A stretch of DNA of 64,000 nt, from assembly GCA_949825065.1 (NCBI GenBank), contig OX463848.1, positions 32,827,491 through 32,891,490 of the forward strand, given 5' to 3'. Shown piece after piece: positions 1-9,560 of the stretch. The stretch comes from Odontocerum albicorne. Its lineage: Eukaryota; Arthropoda; Insecta; Trichoptera; Odontoceridae. The translations under genes were made by a program, and so were the position numbers. Position 1 is the stretch's first letter. Each line of letters starts with the position of its first letter. The notes under the pieces are model-generated. The model was not told the DNA's origin, did not search any database, and worked only from the letters and a program-made list of their open reading frames with translations.

Positions 1-420
1 CTCTCTTCAATTTGATGCTGTTACATTTGTAGAAGTTGACATCTTTACACCTTCTACGATTTCTCTGACTTTCTACGTTTTCTTCTTTCAAAATATAATT
101 CACTTGATCCAACCATGATCCAACCATATATCAACCATGATCCAACCATGATCCAACCATGATCCAACCATGATCCAACCATGATCCAACCATGATCCAA
201 CCATGATCCAACCATGATCCAACCATGATCCAACCATGATCCAACCACTTGTTCACTTGATACAATATTTGCACATTATATTTGTTTTGCAAATAGTTCT
301 TATTTAATTTATTCTACATGCCCAAACCATCTCAGCGTGCTCTTTTTCATTTTACTCAACGCCTTTGGTTCACATTCATCCCTGATCACTTAATTCCGTG
401 TTCTGTCAAAAATGGTCCCC
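1..420 (-). mobile_element. LINE family B relic, C-terminal/3' part, truncated by window edge
   Basis: This is a decayed non-LTR retrotransposon 3' end on the minus strand. Read in reverse complement, 310-345 gives a STLRWFGHV-like stretch, the RWFGHV signature common near the C-terminus of RTE/I-type LINE proteins. Further 3' in element direction comes WLD with the remnant of an LK-rich stretch, and then an RRKRRKS stretch. The same order of landmarks recurs at 21255-21880, 32258-32480, 40105-40365 and 43640-43815, which defines the family called B here. The WLD codons have expanded into the tandem array at 106-247. Family B encodes no intact protein in this window. Clade is uncertain. Confidence 0.6.
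106..247. repeat. 11-bp minisatellite inside LINE B relic
   Basis: About 13 head-to-tail copies of ATCCAACCATG, with one early variant unit (ATATATCAACC) near 125-135. On the minus strand the 11-bp unit reads through all frames and produces the WLDHGWIMVGS periodic peptide. In the sister LINE B copy at about 40218-40230 the same place holds a single CTTGATCCAACCAT, so the array grew from one codon triplet region (WLD) of the element. Confidence 0.9.
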
Positions 421-538
421 TCGTGTAATATGGACTATCATCTTAGCATATTTTGAAACTATCCGGTTCAAATAAATATGTTTTTGTTCCCCATTGACTT
501 TGTTTCATATTGCTTCACGCCTTGGGATAACCTATTTA

Positions 539-738
539 CAGTACCCGGCGGTAAGTAATACACATCGGGCTAAGAAAGAGACTGTCGGCCATAATCGGCT
601 AACTTTGGCTTTGTAAAGCGTCGTCTCTGTCATTCATACACATGTTCCGTCGCGTCGTCGCGTACCGGACTATTAGCGCATCGTGCGACAGAGACGACGC
701 TCTACAAAGCCATGTGTATTACTTACCGCTGGGTACTG
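539..738. mobile_element. 200-bp non-autonomous TIR element (MITE)
   Basis: The ends are inverted copies (CAGTACCCGGCGGTAAGTAA at 539 and its near-complement ending at 738). A second, inner inverted pair lies at about 609-633 and 686-711 (GGCTTTGTAAAGCGTCGTCT type). The element is flanked by TA on both sides (537-538 and 739-740), as expected for a TA target duplication. It is GC-richer than its surroundings and has no coding capacity. The superfamily is not certain. The TA flanks favour Tc1/mariner-like mobilisation, but the TIR is not a standard mariner end. Confidence 0.7.
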
Positions 739-740
739 TA

Positions 741-1196
741 ACTCTTCCATCATCTGAATAGATTTCTACTTAGTTAAATTCAAAACCTTTAATACATATT
801 TAAAAATCATTAAATAATTCAAAATACTCAAATTAATTAAAAACCCATTTTCATGATCAACTCATTTATTTAAAACACATCAACATTGTTATTTTTTAAT
901 ATTAATGTATTCCGCAATGAATAAAATTTAATATTTTAAATAGCAATTATACCGTATTTCTTTTTATGGCATATAAGGGAGTTGAAGAACGCGTAAGGTA
1001 GCCACTAAAATTGAATAATTTGCTCCCCTAAACAAGCGTGTTTCCCCATTCCGAATACAAGAGCACCCCCGACGGGTCCAGAAACATCAAATGACCGCTA
1101 ATGGTGATCTCCTTCCTGGGGCGGTAGGAATATCACTTTCACCATTGTGCCATATACGTAATATCTAAATTTTATTCCTTGTTATTGCAATTATGA
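741..1196. other. Non-repetitive stretch, no gene seen
   Basis: AT-rich except for a compositionally distinct block at about 1020-1145 that is GC-richer and free of repeats. No open frame or RNA motif was recognised. The block could be regulatory or an old unrecognised element. Confidence 0.4.
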
Positions 1197-1895
1197 GGTT
1201 TGTTCTTTTTGAGTTAATTTTTTTAATAATTAAAGCAAATTATTCGTTTTAGAAAAAAAAAATAGTTTTTGAGTATATTTTTTAATTATCATAGTAAATA
1301 TCTCGTTAAAGAGTAAAATGTTATTTTTGAGCTATTCATTAAATTTTTATTATGGTAAATAATTCATTAAAGAGTTAAATATTCATGTTTAGTTTATCTT
1401 TGAATCATCAAAGGAAATAATTCAAAACGGAATAAAACATTATTTTTAGCCTGTCTTTGTATTATTAATTTGAATAATTCGCTGTAGAGAAAAATGGTTA
1501 ATTAATTGTAGAAAAAATGCTTTTTTTTAGTTTATCTTTGAATTTTAATTATGGTTAATAATTCATTATAAAGTTAAAATGTTCTTTTTTAGTTTATCTT
1601 TGAATAATTATTGTTTATAGTTGATTACGGTGTAATATATTGTAGTATTTTTTTGTTTGTTTTTATTTATTAAAGAAAATGATTCATGTAGTATAATTAT
1701 TTCTCTTAATTTATATTTGAAATATTAAATTTAAATTAGTTCATTATAGGATAATGTTTTTTTTTTGTTTACCTTTGTAATAAATATATTTTAGAGTATA
1801 ATGTTCTTATTGAGTTTATTTAAATTATTGGCATAGTAAATAATTATTTTTAGAGCAAAATACTCTGTATCAGTTTATCTTCAAATTATTCAAGT
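1197..1895. repeat. Degenerate AT-rich tandem array, unit about 62 bp
   Basis: Roughly eleven diverged units, each with a TTTTTGAGTTTATCTTTGAA-like segment followed by AATAATTCATTAAAGAG. Spacing is near 60-65 bp where units can be aligned. Divergence between units is high, so this is an old array with no coding content. Confidence 0.7.
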
Positions 1896-2250
1896 AACAA
1901 TGAATATGTCTATTGCACCATTTTGAAATGAAAACCTTCTCAAGGAGTTTTTTATACGTACGCAATAGAACTTACCGTTTAACAGTCATTGAACCCATAA
2001 AAGAAAATATTTTGTTGATTAAATTATATTTTTGAGATTAAAAAGCTCAGTGATAAAAAAATGCTTATTAAAATTAGGTTAAGGAAAGCGGTCTTTTAAG
2101 CGGTTTGAATAGTTTGTAATTTAACAATATTTTTACATCGCAATATTTGAAGACTTATTTAATTCCAAAGTAATCTAATCCACAAGTAATCTCGTGAAAA
2201 TGTGACTCAAACGTTATAAACATTATTTGAAAACACAATCTATATTCCAG
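1896..2250. other. No gene seen
   Basis: AT-rich sequence without recognisable repeats, RNA motifs or coding potential. Confidence 0.4.
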
Positions 2251-2340
2251 ACAACCTCCATGAACTAGTTGGTAAGATGTCTGTCTTCAAACCCGGAGAT
2301 TTCGAGTTCGATTTACAAAAAATAATTCCAAAAAATATTA
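2251..2340 (+). mobile_element. tRNA-derived SINE, head only
   Basis: First of many copies of one SINE family in the window. The head carries a box A-like TAGTTGGTAAGAT and a box B-like GAGTTCGATT, followed by an A-rich stretch. The family consensus seen in better copies (50275, 59905) is a tRNA-like head of about 80 bp, a TTCCAGTCTGGTT middle and a tail with the hairpin ATTGCCA-NN-TGGCAAT. This copy lacks the tail. Confidence 0.6.
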
Positions 2341-2878
2341 CTTGTAGTTAATGATTACATACTTATTCCAGCGGAAGATAAGAACTTTAGATGATGGATA
2401 ATATTTATCTTTCTTTATTAATCCGTTTAACACTTGCCATACGGTGATAGGACGCGAATTACCAGCACTTATATTTTATTTTATTTCTCTAAATATACTG
2501 ATTGCAGGGTCTTCATACTTTATGTATTCCTCATCAAAATCTATATGATTTGAATGATGTCATTACGAGATAAAAACATTTATAAATATCCACAGAAATG
2601 AATATTTTATATTAGATCGACAATTTTTCGAAGTGTGCCAAAAATGTGCGCATGACTTATTTATTTTTGATAGTTCATATTTTACATCCGTTCCAGGGAT
2701 TTGTTACCAGTTTTATAATCCTAATTTTAGTTATTTTTTCTATTTTTTATCTGGTATGTTTTTTTCTATTGTTATTTTTTATCTGGTATGTTCTATTGTA
2801 CCGTTACTCTTTTTATGATAAATGTATATTTGTTACATTTTTCTTTATTTTTTCATTTTCAAAAAAATAATTATTTAG

Positions 2879-3028
2879 ATGGCGGGAAATATCGATAGCG
2901 ATTTGGGATTTGAGGCGACAGGCAATATATCAGAATCAGAAGATTTTGCCGAGAAAAGGAATTTGATCGAGAAAAAGAACCAGGTTATTCTGCAATGTTT
3001 GTCAAACACCTGTGTGTTTAGTACATAG
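2879..3028 (+). pseudogene. Transposase N-terminal remnant, 49 codons
   Basis: ATG at 2879 opens 49 codons ending in TAG at 3026-3028. The start MAGNIDSDLGFEATG and the following SESEDFAEK are acidic and serine-rich, like the N-termini of piggyBac-type transposases. It stands out from the surrounding AT-rich sequence by codon diversity. Near codon 36 the meaningful frame switches to the cysteine cluster described next, which suggests a deletion junction or frameshift. Alternative: an unrelated small ORF. The assignment rests mainly on the flanking TIRs and the zinc motif. Confidence 0.45.
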
Positions 3029-3092
3029 AATAGAAACAAAAGTTATTTTGTGCCCCAATTGCGATAACTTTCTCCACAGTATTAAACTTTGA
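2985..3092 (+). pseudogene. Transposase C-terminal zinc-binding remnant
   Basis: In the frame starting TTATTCTGC at 2985, translation gives Cys codons at 2991, 3000, 3015, 3051 and 3060 and His codons at 3024 and 3075, then TGA at 3090. The spacing is C-x2-C-x4-C-x2-H-x8-C-x2-C-x4-H. This resembles the cysteine-rich domain that ends many piggyBac transposases (C-x2-C...C-x2-H...C-x2-C). Its position just before a stop codon also fits a C-terminal domain. It is in a different frame from the upstream 49-codon remnant. Confidence 0.5.
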
Positions 3093-3659
3093 TTATAGGT
3101 TTGTCTTATTTTCTAATTTTTTGTAGTGTTTATATTTTCCAAATTGCTTATTTAATTGATTTGAATTTTGTGTTTGTTTTTATATTATTATTTTTGTATT
3201 TATATATTCATTTTATATTTGGTTAATATGTTATTTATTGTCTTAATTCGAATTTTATTTTTATTTCTAAAAAAATACACGCTACATTTTATTGTATTAT
3301 TTATGGAAAAAAATTAAACGGTTGGAAACCCCTATTACGCATACGCAGATAGTAAGTAGGGATAATGATTTCTGTGCGCACCATAATTGTCACTGTACAA
3401 ACGAAATTCCTATAGAAATGTCGTCTCTCTGTTTCAGCTCTTATTTTATAATTTCTTGCGCTTATTTTATATTATTCGACGTTTTAATACAAAATAAAAT
3501 GATTTTTATAGCTAATTACAAAAAATAATCTAGCAGATTTTGCATAATTTTTATTTAAAACATACATTTTTTACTGTACACTTAGAGTCCAACAACGTGG
3601 CTGGCGGGATTTTTTAGCACAGTAAGGGAAGTGTTAAATATTTCATCATTTTATACAGT

Positions 3660-3970
3660 ATCCATCAAACATATGAGACTCTCAGCATTCTTCGACAGCA
3701 GCACATTTCAAAAGCTTTATGTTCCTTTGTCATGGCTTTAGTACGAGTTGGTGTTTCAACACCATAGAGAAGTAGTCGATTGAAATCCATGTAACGAAGG
3801 ATATTCTGCCTTTTATAGAAGTAACTTCTAACCGTCTATACTTTTACTTTGATTTCTGGAGACAGGTTCCATCATCGATCATTCGGCCAGTAGCTCACAT
3901 ATTCGTATTGTTGGACTCGCTTAACAGTTTTAATATTTATTTCAAGATATGCCCAAGTTCGTATTTAGCT
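3660..3970 (-). mobile_element. LINE C-terminal relic (LLYGVET type)
   Basis: The reverse complement of about 3670-3790 translates as LLYGVETPTRTKAM, then KAFEMCCCRRMLRVSYV. This matches the conserved LLYG(A/V)E.WTLTK...EAFEMW.YRRMLRISW segment found downstream of the reverse transcriptase domain of many RTE-like LINEs, and the better copy at 47110-47670. Frameshifts and stops interrupt the rest. No start or 3' tail is recognisable. Confidence 0.6.
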
Positions 3971-4239
3971 TTTACTAACACACATAAATGTTGTCTGGCA
4001 TATTCATTATTTTTCTCATCCTTAAATTACAAACTATTGTTTTAAAGCCTCTCCTGTTTGTTTATGGTCACTACAATTTGAAGAAACAACTTTATGTGGT
4101 TAGATGTCATTAGAAAAAATACTTTATTTTTTTTTAATTTTACTTCCAAAATATTAATATTCAGTTCGTAATAGATACGAGTACAAAACAAATGTAAGGA
4201 AATCTTTTGAGAAGTGTTTTAGATTCACTGTGATAGTGC
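3971..4239. other. No gene seen
   Basis: AT-rich. It contains one TACGAGTA (4176-4183), the over-represented 8-mer treated in the findings. Confidence 0.4.
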
Positions 4240-4460
4240 AGAATGAATAAGTACTGTACTTGAACGAAGTGGCACTAGAGAGAACTGAGCCGCCTTCACC
4301 TGGACACCTCGGCGCTCTTGGCGTACTTTGCGTTCTAGCGCCCAACGCTACTGCGCCAGACCACTCCAAACCATTGTTCTCAGCTTGCACACTTCAGGGG
4401 AGGAGAAACACTGTCTGGACTTGTTTACAGAACAATGTCAAACTTTTATTTAGATTTTTC
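4240..4460. promoter_or_regulatory. GC-rich island with paired SOX-type sites (candidate regulatory element)
   Basis: A compositionally distinct, non-repetitive island. It holds CACCTG (4297-4302), CATTGTT (4372-4378), TGTTTAC (about 4422-4428) and AACAATG (4431-4437): an E-box, two SOX-type sites in opposite orientation and a forkhead-type site. Open frames on both strands (about 78-80 codons) match no known family. Regulatory function is inference only. An old unrecognised element or exon remains possible. Confidence 0.25.
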
Positions 4461-4789
4461 CATCATTTATTAATATTTATTTCTGTCTGTTCCATTCGGT
4501 AAACTCTTATTTTTTCATTTATCTTTTAGTGGTTTAAATAACAATAGTAAAATGAGAGCGAGTGTTTAAAATACTACCACAATAGGAGATTTTAAGTTAA
4601 TTTAATAATGCAGAATAAACATGATATACCAAGAAAGACGTAGGTATATTTTTTAATTAAGATATATATTTTTTTACATTAATGTGTGGGAGTGAAACAT
4701 GAACGTGGAAAATGAATAAAAGACGTAAATGTGTATTAAAATAATTCCTTTACTTTGCAAAATACCTCACCAAGAAAGAACTTAGTTTT
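4461..4789. other. No gene seen
   Basis: AT-rich, unstructured sequence leading into the array that follows. Confidence 0.4.
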
Positions 4790-5056
4790 TTTTTGTATGG
4801 TGAGGGAGTTGGTCATATTGTGTTTAACTTTTGTATGGTGAGGGATTTGGTCATATTATGTTTAACTTTTGTATGGTGAGGGAGTTGGTCATATTGTGTT
4901 TAACTTTTGTATGGTGAGGGAGTTGGTCATATTGTGATTAACTTTTTTATGGTGAGGAGGGAGTTGGTCATATTGTGTTTAACTTTTGTATGGTGAGGGA
5001 GTTGGTCATATTGTGTTTTACTTTTGTATGGTGAGGGAGTTGGTCATATTGTGTCT
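4790..5056. repeat. 38-bp tandem array, 7 copies
   Basis: Seven head-to-tail units built on TGTATGGTGAGGGAGTTGGT and CATATTGTGTTTAACTT. Most units differ by one or a few bases. One carries a small insertion (GAGGAGGG near 4953). High similarity implies recent expansion. Confidence 0.92.
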
Positions 5057-5207
5057 ACTTTTGACATATAACATAATTATTTCATTTTGACTTTTTATAT
5101 TTTGTAGTAATACATTTGTAACATATAACTTACTTATTTTTCTATACTATTATTATTATATTACATTTTTCATTTGATTTCTATTTCACTGTTATAGCAC
5201 CATTCCA

Positions 5208-5290
5208 CTGATTTTTAATCTGGTTACCTACAAGAATCGAACCCGCAACCCTCGGGCTGGAAAACAGGCGTCTTACCAGTTTGGGCACAT
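5208..5290 (-). mobile_element. SINE head, minus strand
   Basis: Reverse complement of the tRNA-like head: CAAGAATCGAACCCGCAACC is the inverted box B, and GTCTTACCAGTTTGGGC is the inverted box A region. The tail is absent. Confidence 0.6.
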
Positions 5291-5696
5291 ATACAAATTG
5301 CAGTGTTAATGTTTCAGCTGAGTATTTTACTATTTAGGAAAAGTATATAAACTTTGTGATAAAGACATTACTTTATCACACCCCTTGTGTAGTGAAGCGG
5401 TTCTTTTAATTCTCAAAAGGTAGGGTTTTCAGAATTTTTGTATACTTGTACTCGATGCTCCAGTTTTCTTTTAAAACTATGTAAATTTAAAATGATATAT
5501 AATGTAAATTTTTTTTAAATGTGAAGAATTATATAATCAAACTAATTTTATTGAATGCGTGAACATTTTACCTATAATTTTACATACCGTTGTAAAGTCT
5601 AAAAGGTTTCGATCTGAACAAGTTTCGATCTGAACGAGTATGTAAAGACATAAACCATGCATTGGTCGCAGCGCATGGTCAAGCGATGTTACAATT
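5291..5696. other. No gene seen
   Basis: AT-rich. A short duplicated phrase GTTTCGATCTGAAC(A/G)AG occurs twice near 5608-5640. Confidence 0.4.
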
Positions 5697-5884
5697 AAAA
5701 TTGGATACCTATATCTTCAGTAATATGTTAACTAGATCCAATAAAATTGGATACCTATATCTTCAGTAATATGTTAACTAGATCCAATAAAATTGGATAC
5801 CTATATCTTCAGTAATATGTTAACTAGATCCAATAAAATTGGATACCTATATCTTCAGTAATATGTTAACTAGATCCAATAAAA
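5697..5884. repeat. 46-bp tandem array, 4 identical copies
   Basis: Four units start at 5697, 5743, 5789 and 5835 with no visible difference, each beginning AAAATTGGATACCTATATCT. Perfect identity means a very young expansion, or an assembly duplication. Confidence 0.93.
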
Positions 5885-6254
5885 TATGTATTATTTCGTT
5901 ATCTTCTAAAATAATAAAAATTGAATATCACGCAGTTATCTAGTTTCTTTATAAACAAAATTATAATCCCGGCAGAAATGTATCCACGGTTAAATGCTGT
6001 GTACAAAGAATCATTTCTGTCGTATTCCTCAATGAAAAATTAAGTCAGGCAAGTCTATTAAATATGGCCCTTGTCAAGGCAGACCAGCAGAAGCAGTCAC
6101 TACGGAATATTTTTTCAGTGATATTAATAAATGTATTCATCGTTCTAAAAATGTAACAAACTACAGTGGGACCGTGTTGATTTTTTTGTTTCATTTCAGC
6201 ATATTATATCCTTAGGTTACAAATTGTTGGACCTCACTACGTATAATTATCAAA
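5885..6254. other. No gene seen
   Basis: Moderately AT-rich, with no repeat or coding motif recognised. Confidence 0.4.
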
Positions 6255-6330
6255 CTAGTTGCAACCCGTGAAATATTCACGGAAGTAAAAAAATCTACAT
6301 TTATGAAAATATATATTCATAAATGTAAAA
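6255..6330 (-). mobile_element. Possible Helitron 3' terminus
   Basis: On the minus strand a hairpin (CCGTGAA-TA-TTCACGG) is followed by GTTGCAACTAG and then T. A short GC-containing hairpin about 10 nt before CTAG, next to a T, is the usual Helitron 3' end. Just upstream in element direction lies a second palindrome (12-bp arms at 6296-6307 and 6316-6327). No 5' end was found and the autonomous source is unknown. The helicase relic at 17690 shows Helitrons were present. Confidence 0.35.
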
Positions 6331-6899
6331 TTTGTTTATATATATCATTAATACATCGTCCCCTTTTACACCGGTTCAAAAATTGTTACCTAGGTATTTA
6401 AAGTTCGTTCAGTATCACGGACCCACCGAGATTCAAATTTCAAATTACTTTCGGAGAGAATCCAAGTATTCCTCTCTCGCTCTCTTGTATTCAAAATTTA
6501 ACTCTCGTATTATTTCTTTGACGATAACCATCGTACGGGTTTTGGCATATTTGTATTATGATTGGTATTGCAAACTACTTTACATAATTGTGATACAATT
6601 AATATTAAATTTGGAAATACATGGATGTAAAACCTTTTGTTATGACCGTCTTGTATATGAACGTGTTTTAAGATAACTAAAACTCATATATGTACTCGTA
6701 CAGATTCATGAATTATATAATGATAAAAATAGTTCAGTATAAACCTTAATAATCCATCTCATTATTCGTGTAACATACTAATTCAAGGAAAAAAAAACAA
6801 ACAATTCAAAATAGTTATACATATTTTCTAATGGAAAGGATCCATACGTTACTCTTATTGAATATTTAAACTGTACAACCGCAATAAATGTTGCTTGAT
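6331..6899. other. No gene seen; anonymous 114-codon frame
   Basis: The open frame 6332-6676 on the plus strand has no recognisable domain and an AT-driven composition, so it is treated as chance. One TACTCGTA lies at 6693-6700. Confidence 0.35.
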
Positions 6900-7110
6900 A
6901 GCACAGTGAATAATTAAGAACAACTTGGCCTGGTTTGTAAGACGTCAGTCTTCGAGCCTGGGCTTTGCGGATTCGATTCCCGTTGGTAGCCATTTTTTTT
7001 CTAAAAAGTTTTCTAATCTTGAATTTGCTTTTAGCCTCTGTAAAATCTTTCTGGTTGATAGTAAGACATTTCATAATAGAAATTAACACGTCAAGTTATC
7101 CTGTATACAA
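6900..7110 (+). mobile_element. SINE, near full length
   Basis: The head GGCCTGGTTTGTAAGACGTC and box B GATTCGATTCCCG are followed by a T-run, a degraded middle, and the tail TTTCTGGTTGATAGTAAGAC with the hairpin zone decayed. It ends near CAAGTTATCCTGTATAC. Confidence 0.75.
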
Positions 7111-7469
7111 CGTAAGAATGATACAATACAATTAAATATTTGGTGATAGCGTGGGTCAAGAGGGAGTACGCAAACCAATCAATTTAATAAGATAATGAAC
7201 CAAAGAAGTTATATGCGTAATTTATTATGAATATAAAAATTTCTCATGTATTGTTAAGTCCGTCCCTTATCACTATCGAATATGATGCTTATTTCTATAC
7301 TGTTTTAAAACACATCTTACTAAAACCATACAAACTTCAGCAATAATATAATCTAGTGCAAAATTTTTGACATAATCATCTCATAAAATTCACCCTCGTA
7401 AAATATAATTAAATGAAAACAGCAATAGCAAAATAATAAAAGCGACCGCATGAAAAACAATGCTACTGA
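7111..7469. other. No gene seen
   Basis: AT-rich unique sequence. Confidence 0.4.
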
Positions 7470-7665
7470 AAACTCCATTCAGTAAATGTTGGCGCGCGAT
7501 ATTCAAATTAGAAATTCTCTGTTGAACACTGACAATTGTTTTAATCCCTCCATTGTTCAAGCCCAGTCACTCCCAAAAAGAATGTATTCTCAGTAGAGTG
7601 CTTTGCAACGACAGTTTTGTATGCCTTATCTGCGTCCCGCTTAGCTGAGCTTATATGCTCTTTGC
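7470..7665. promoter_or_regulatory. Unique GC-richer island with SOX/homeobox-type words
   Basis: Non-repetitive block containing GACAATTGTT (7531-7540), TTAATCCC (about 7541-7548, OTX/bicoid-like) and CATTGTT (7551-7557) within 30 bp, plus a GGCGCGCGA patch near 7492. It could be a cis-regulatory element. No direct evidence of function. Confidence 0.2.
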
Positions 7666-8424
7666 ACCTTTTAATTTTTGAATTTTTTGATATTTATATC
7701 TTTGCATAAACGGTTTTCTTTACACTGCAAAAGTTGGAATTTGTTTTCAAGGTATAATAAGCTAGAAAATTATTAATATTGTAAAACATGAAAACCATTA
7801 GTGGCTTGTTTATCCCGAAAAAAAACTCTACTCCTTTTTTCGCTGAAGCTTTTATATTTACAAAGCAAAAATGTGGACATAAAAAAGAAATATTTAAAAT
7901 CGAGTTGCAGCAAGAAATAGAGTGAATGATGAGTTAATGTGTATACCAACTGGAGCATTTTAAGTGAACCAAAACTGGCTGCTCATAATGGAATCTGTGT
8001 TGAAAATAAGATGAAAGTTTAGCTTGGAATTCGTGGAAAAATAATATATGACTGGATAAAAAAATAGTAGATTAAAGAATGCGAATTGAAAGAAGATGCA
8101 GTATTTAATGCGAATAAATGAGCATTGAAATGGTTGGATCACATAGAAAAAAAATACAAAGATAATCTATGAAACAAGTAAAGAAGGTTTGAAAATTTGG
8201 GAAGAGCTAATAAAAGCTGCACGATCAAGTTAACAAAATTTTGAAAAAAGGGACAGTGAAAAACTTCTGTAATAGGAGAATATTTATGATGAAGTATATG
8301 AACGTGGCAAAGTTAAAGATGTGTGCCACTATAAAATAAAATGATGAACTACCAGTTATCTTTGCCTACTCCTATTGAGACATCACTTGATGTTGATACA
8401 TATAACAATTTTGTTGTAAACAAT
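7666..8424. other. No gene seen
   Basis: AT-rich. Two minus-strand frames of about 60 codons (7773-7958, 7960-8142) are Phe/Tyr-rich and look like chance. Confidence 0.4.
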
Positions 8425-8600
8425 ATAACCTGACGGATGTATCGTCATGTTACAATTTCTTTTAACTAACCAGAAATACGTTACCGAGGCATTTAAGGAA
8501 AAATACTGAAAACCTTTTTTTAAAAATTATTTTTCAATAGGAATCAAACCCAAAATCCACGTACTGGAAAACAGGTGTCATTATTACGGAGATAGTTATT
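8425..8600 (-). mobile_element. SINE, degenerate, minus strand
   Basis: Inverted tail ACCTGACGGATGTATCGTCA, then TAACTAACCAGAAATACGTT, then inverted box B GGAATCAAACCC and GGAAAACAGGTGTC. The hairpin bases in the tail are substituted, so this is an old copy. Confidence 0.6.
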
Positions 8601-9085
8601 TATGATTGATTGATCAACAGTTGGCTGTTATTAATAAGACATTTATGTTTCATCATCACTAGAAATTGACTACGAATAATAGAAGATGAATGATTGATCA
8701 TCATTAGAAGTCGACTGCAAATAATGGTAGAGGAATGGTTGATCAACATTAAAAATCAACTGGGAATAATAAGACATTTATAATTATTCGTCGTAATAAA
8801 ACGACCGCAACTAATACGAAATTTATGGTTGAACATCATTACAATCGAGCATTATTAAAAGGATATTTATTTTAGATCATCACTAAAAATCGACTGTGAA
8901 AATATTACACTTTTAATTGATTATCATTAGAAATCGACCGCAATCAAAAGGACAGTTATTATAAAAAAAACGATTGCATTTAAAATAATGTTATGGATTG
9001 ATCATCATTAGAATCGACAATAATAAATATGGCATTTATGATAAATCATCATTAGAAATCGATCGCCAACAGGTCGAGAATACTT
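8601..9085. repeat. Degenerate tandem array, unit about 50-60 bp
   Basis: Repeating TGATTGATCATCATTAGAAA, TCGACTGCAAATAATA and GACATTTATG phrases occur eight or more times with many substitutions and indels. It lies between two minus-strand SINE pieces. Confidence 0.75.
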
Positions 9086-9094
9086 TATTAAAAT

Positions 9095-9185
9095 ATCAGG
9101 GTTCCAACGGAAAATGAACACGCAACCCTCTTATCGGAAAACATACGTATTACCAATTGGGCTATGGATACATTATTAAAACTCA
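9095..9185 (-). mobile_element. SINE head, minus strand
   Basis: Inverted head: GTTCCAACGGAAAATGAAC, CGCAACCCTCTTATCGGAAA and ATTACCAATTGGGCTATGG. No tail. Confidence 0.55.
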
Positions 9186-9359
9186 ACAAATAAAACTACT
9201 GCTCTGTTTAATGATCGAAAGCAATCCTCCCCTGCTCTCATTCTACTCCTGATATGATTGCAACCCACAAGACGATCAGTCTTCTAGAATGATAAGACAC
9301 GAACTTTTTTATATAAACAGTATGAACTAATGATTTGGAAATTTCTCTGTCATAAAGCA

Positions 9360-9560
9360 AGAAGACTGTGACGCAAGGAACTGGGATCAGGGAGCAGAGT
9401 TTAGGGCGGAGCGGCGCTCGTTAGCGCGAATGTAACGGGCTCCAGATAACGCGTGATTACCCTAATGACTGCGTTCCCTTGGTTGCCTTATATACCTTCT
9501 GCTGGCAGGTGGAAGAGATGCGTTGCCATGTGTGAACCTTAGAGGGATCGCTTGGATATT
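9360..9560. other. Unexplained GC-rich island
   Basis: Markedly GC-richer than its flanks, with a hairpin GCGCT-CGTT-AGCGC (near 9414), CATGTGTGAACC and a TATATA word near 9490. It has no clear TIR, LTR partner or open frame. It could be a decayed solo LTR, a promoter-like region or a regulatory element. Confidence 0.3.

Larger units (their letters stand above)
2431..3633 (+). mobile_element. piggyBac-type deletion derivative with TTAA duplications
   Basis: The left end reads CACTTGCCATACGGTG (2431) and the right end, inverted, reads CACTTCCCTTACTGTG (ending 3633). TTAA flanks both ends (2427-2430 and 3634-3637), the hallmark target duplication of the piggyBac superfamily. About 1.2 kb remains. 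Inside lie a short acidic N-terminal-like frame (2879-3028) and a cysteine/histidine cluster (2985-3092), so the central catalytic part of the transposase has been lost. It would depend on a transposase made elsewhere. Confidence 0.7.

Noticed and set aside
106..247. CRISPR array
   Set aside because: Units are contiguous 11-bp repeats without spacers, and the DNA is from an animal.
4154..4502. Overlapping frames of about 80 codons on both strands in the GC island
   Set aside because: No domain, no splice pattern and mirrored on both strands, as expected for GC-rich DNA with few stops.
6332..6676. 114-codon frame
   Set aside because: AT-driven residues and no motif. No sign of promoter, splice sites or homology.
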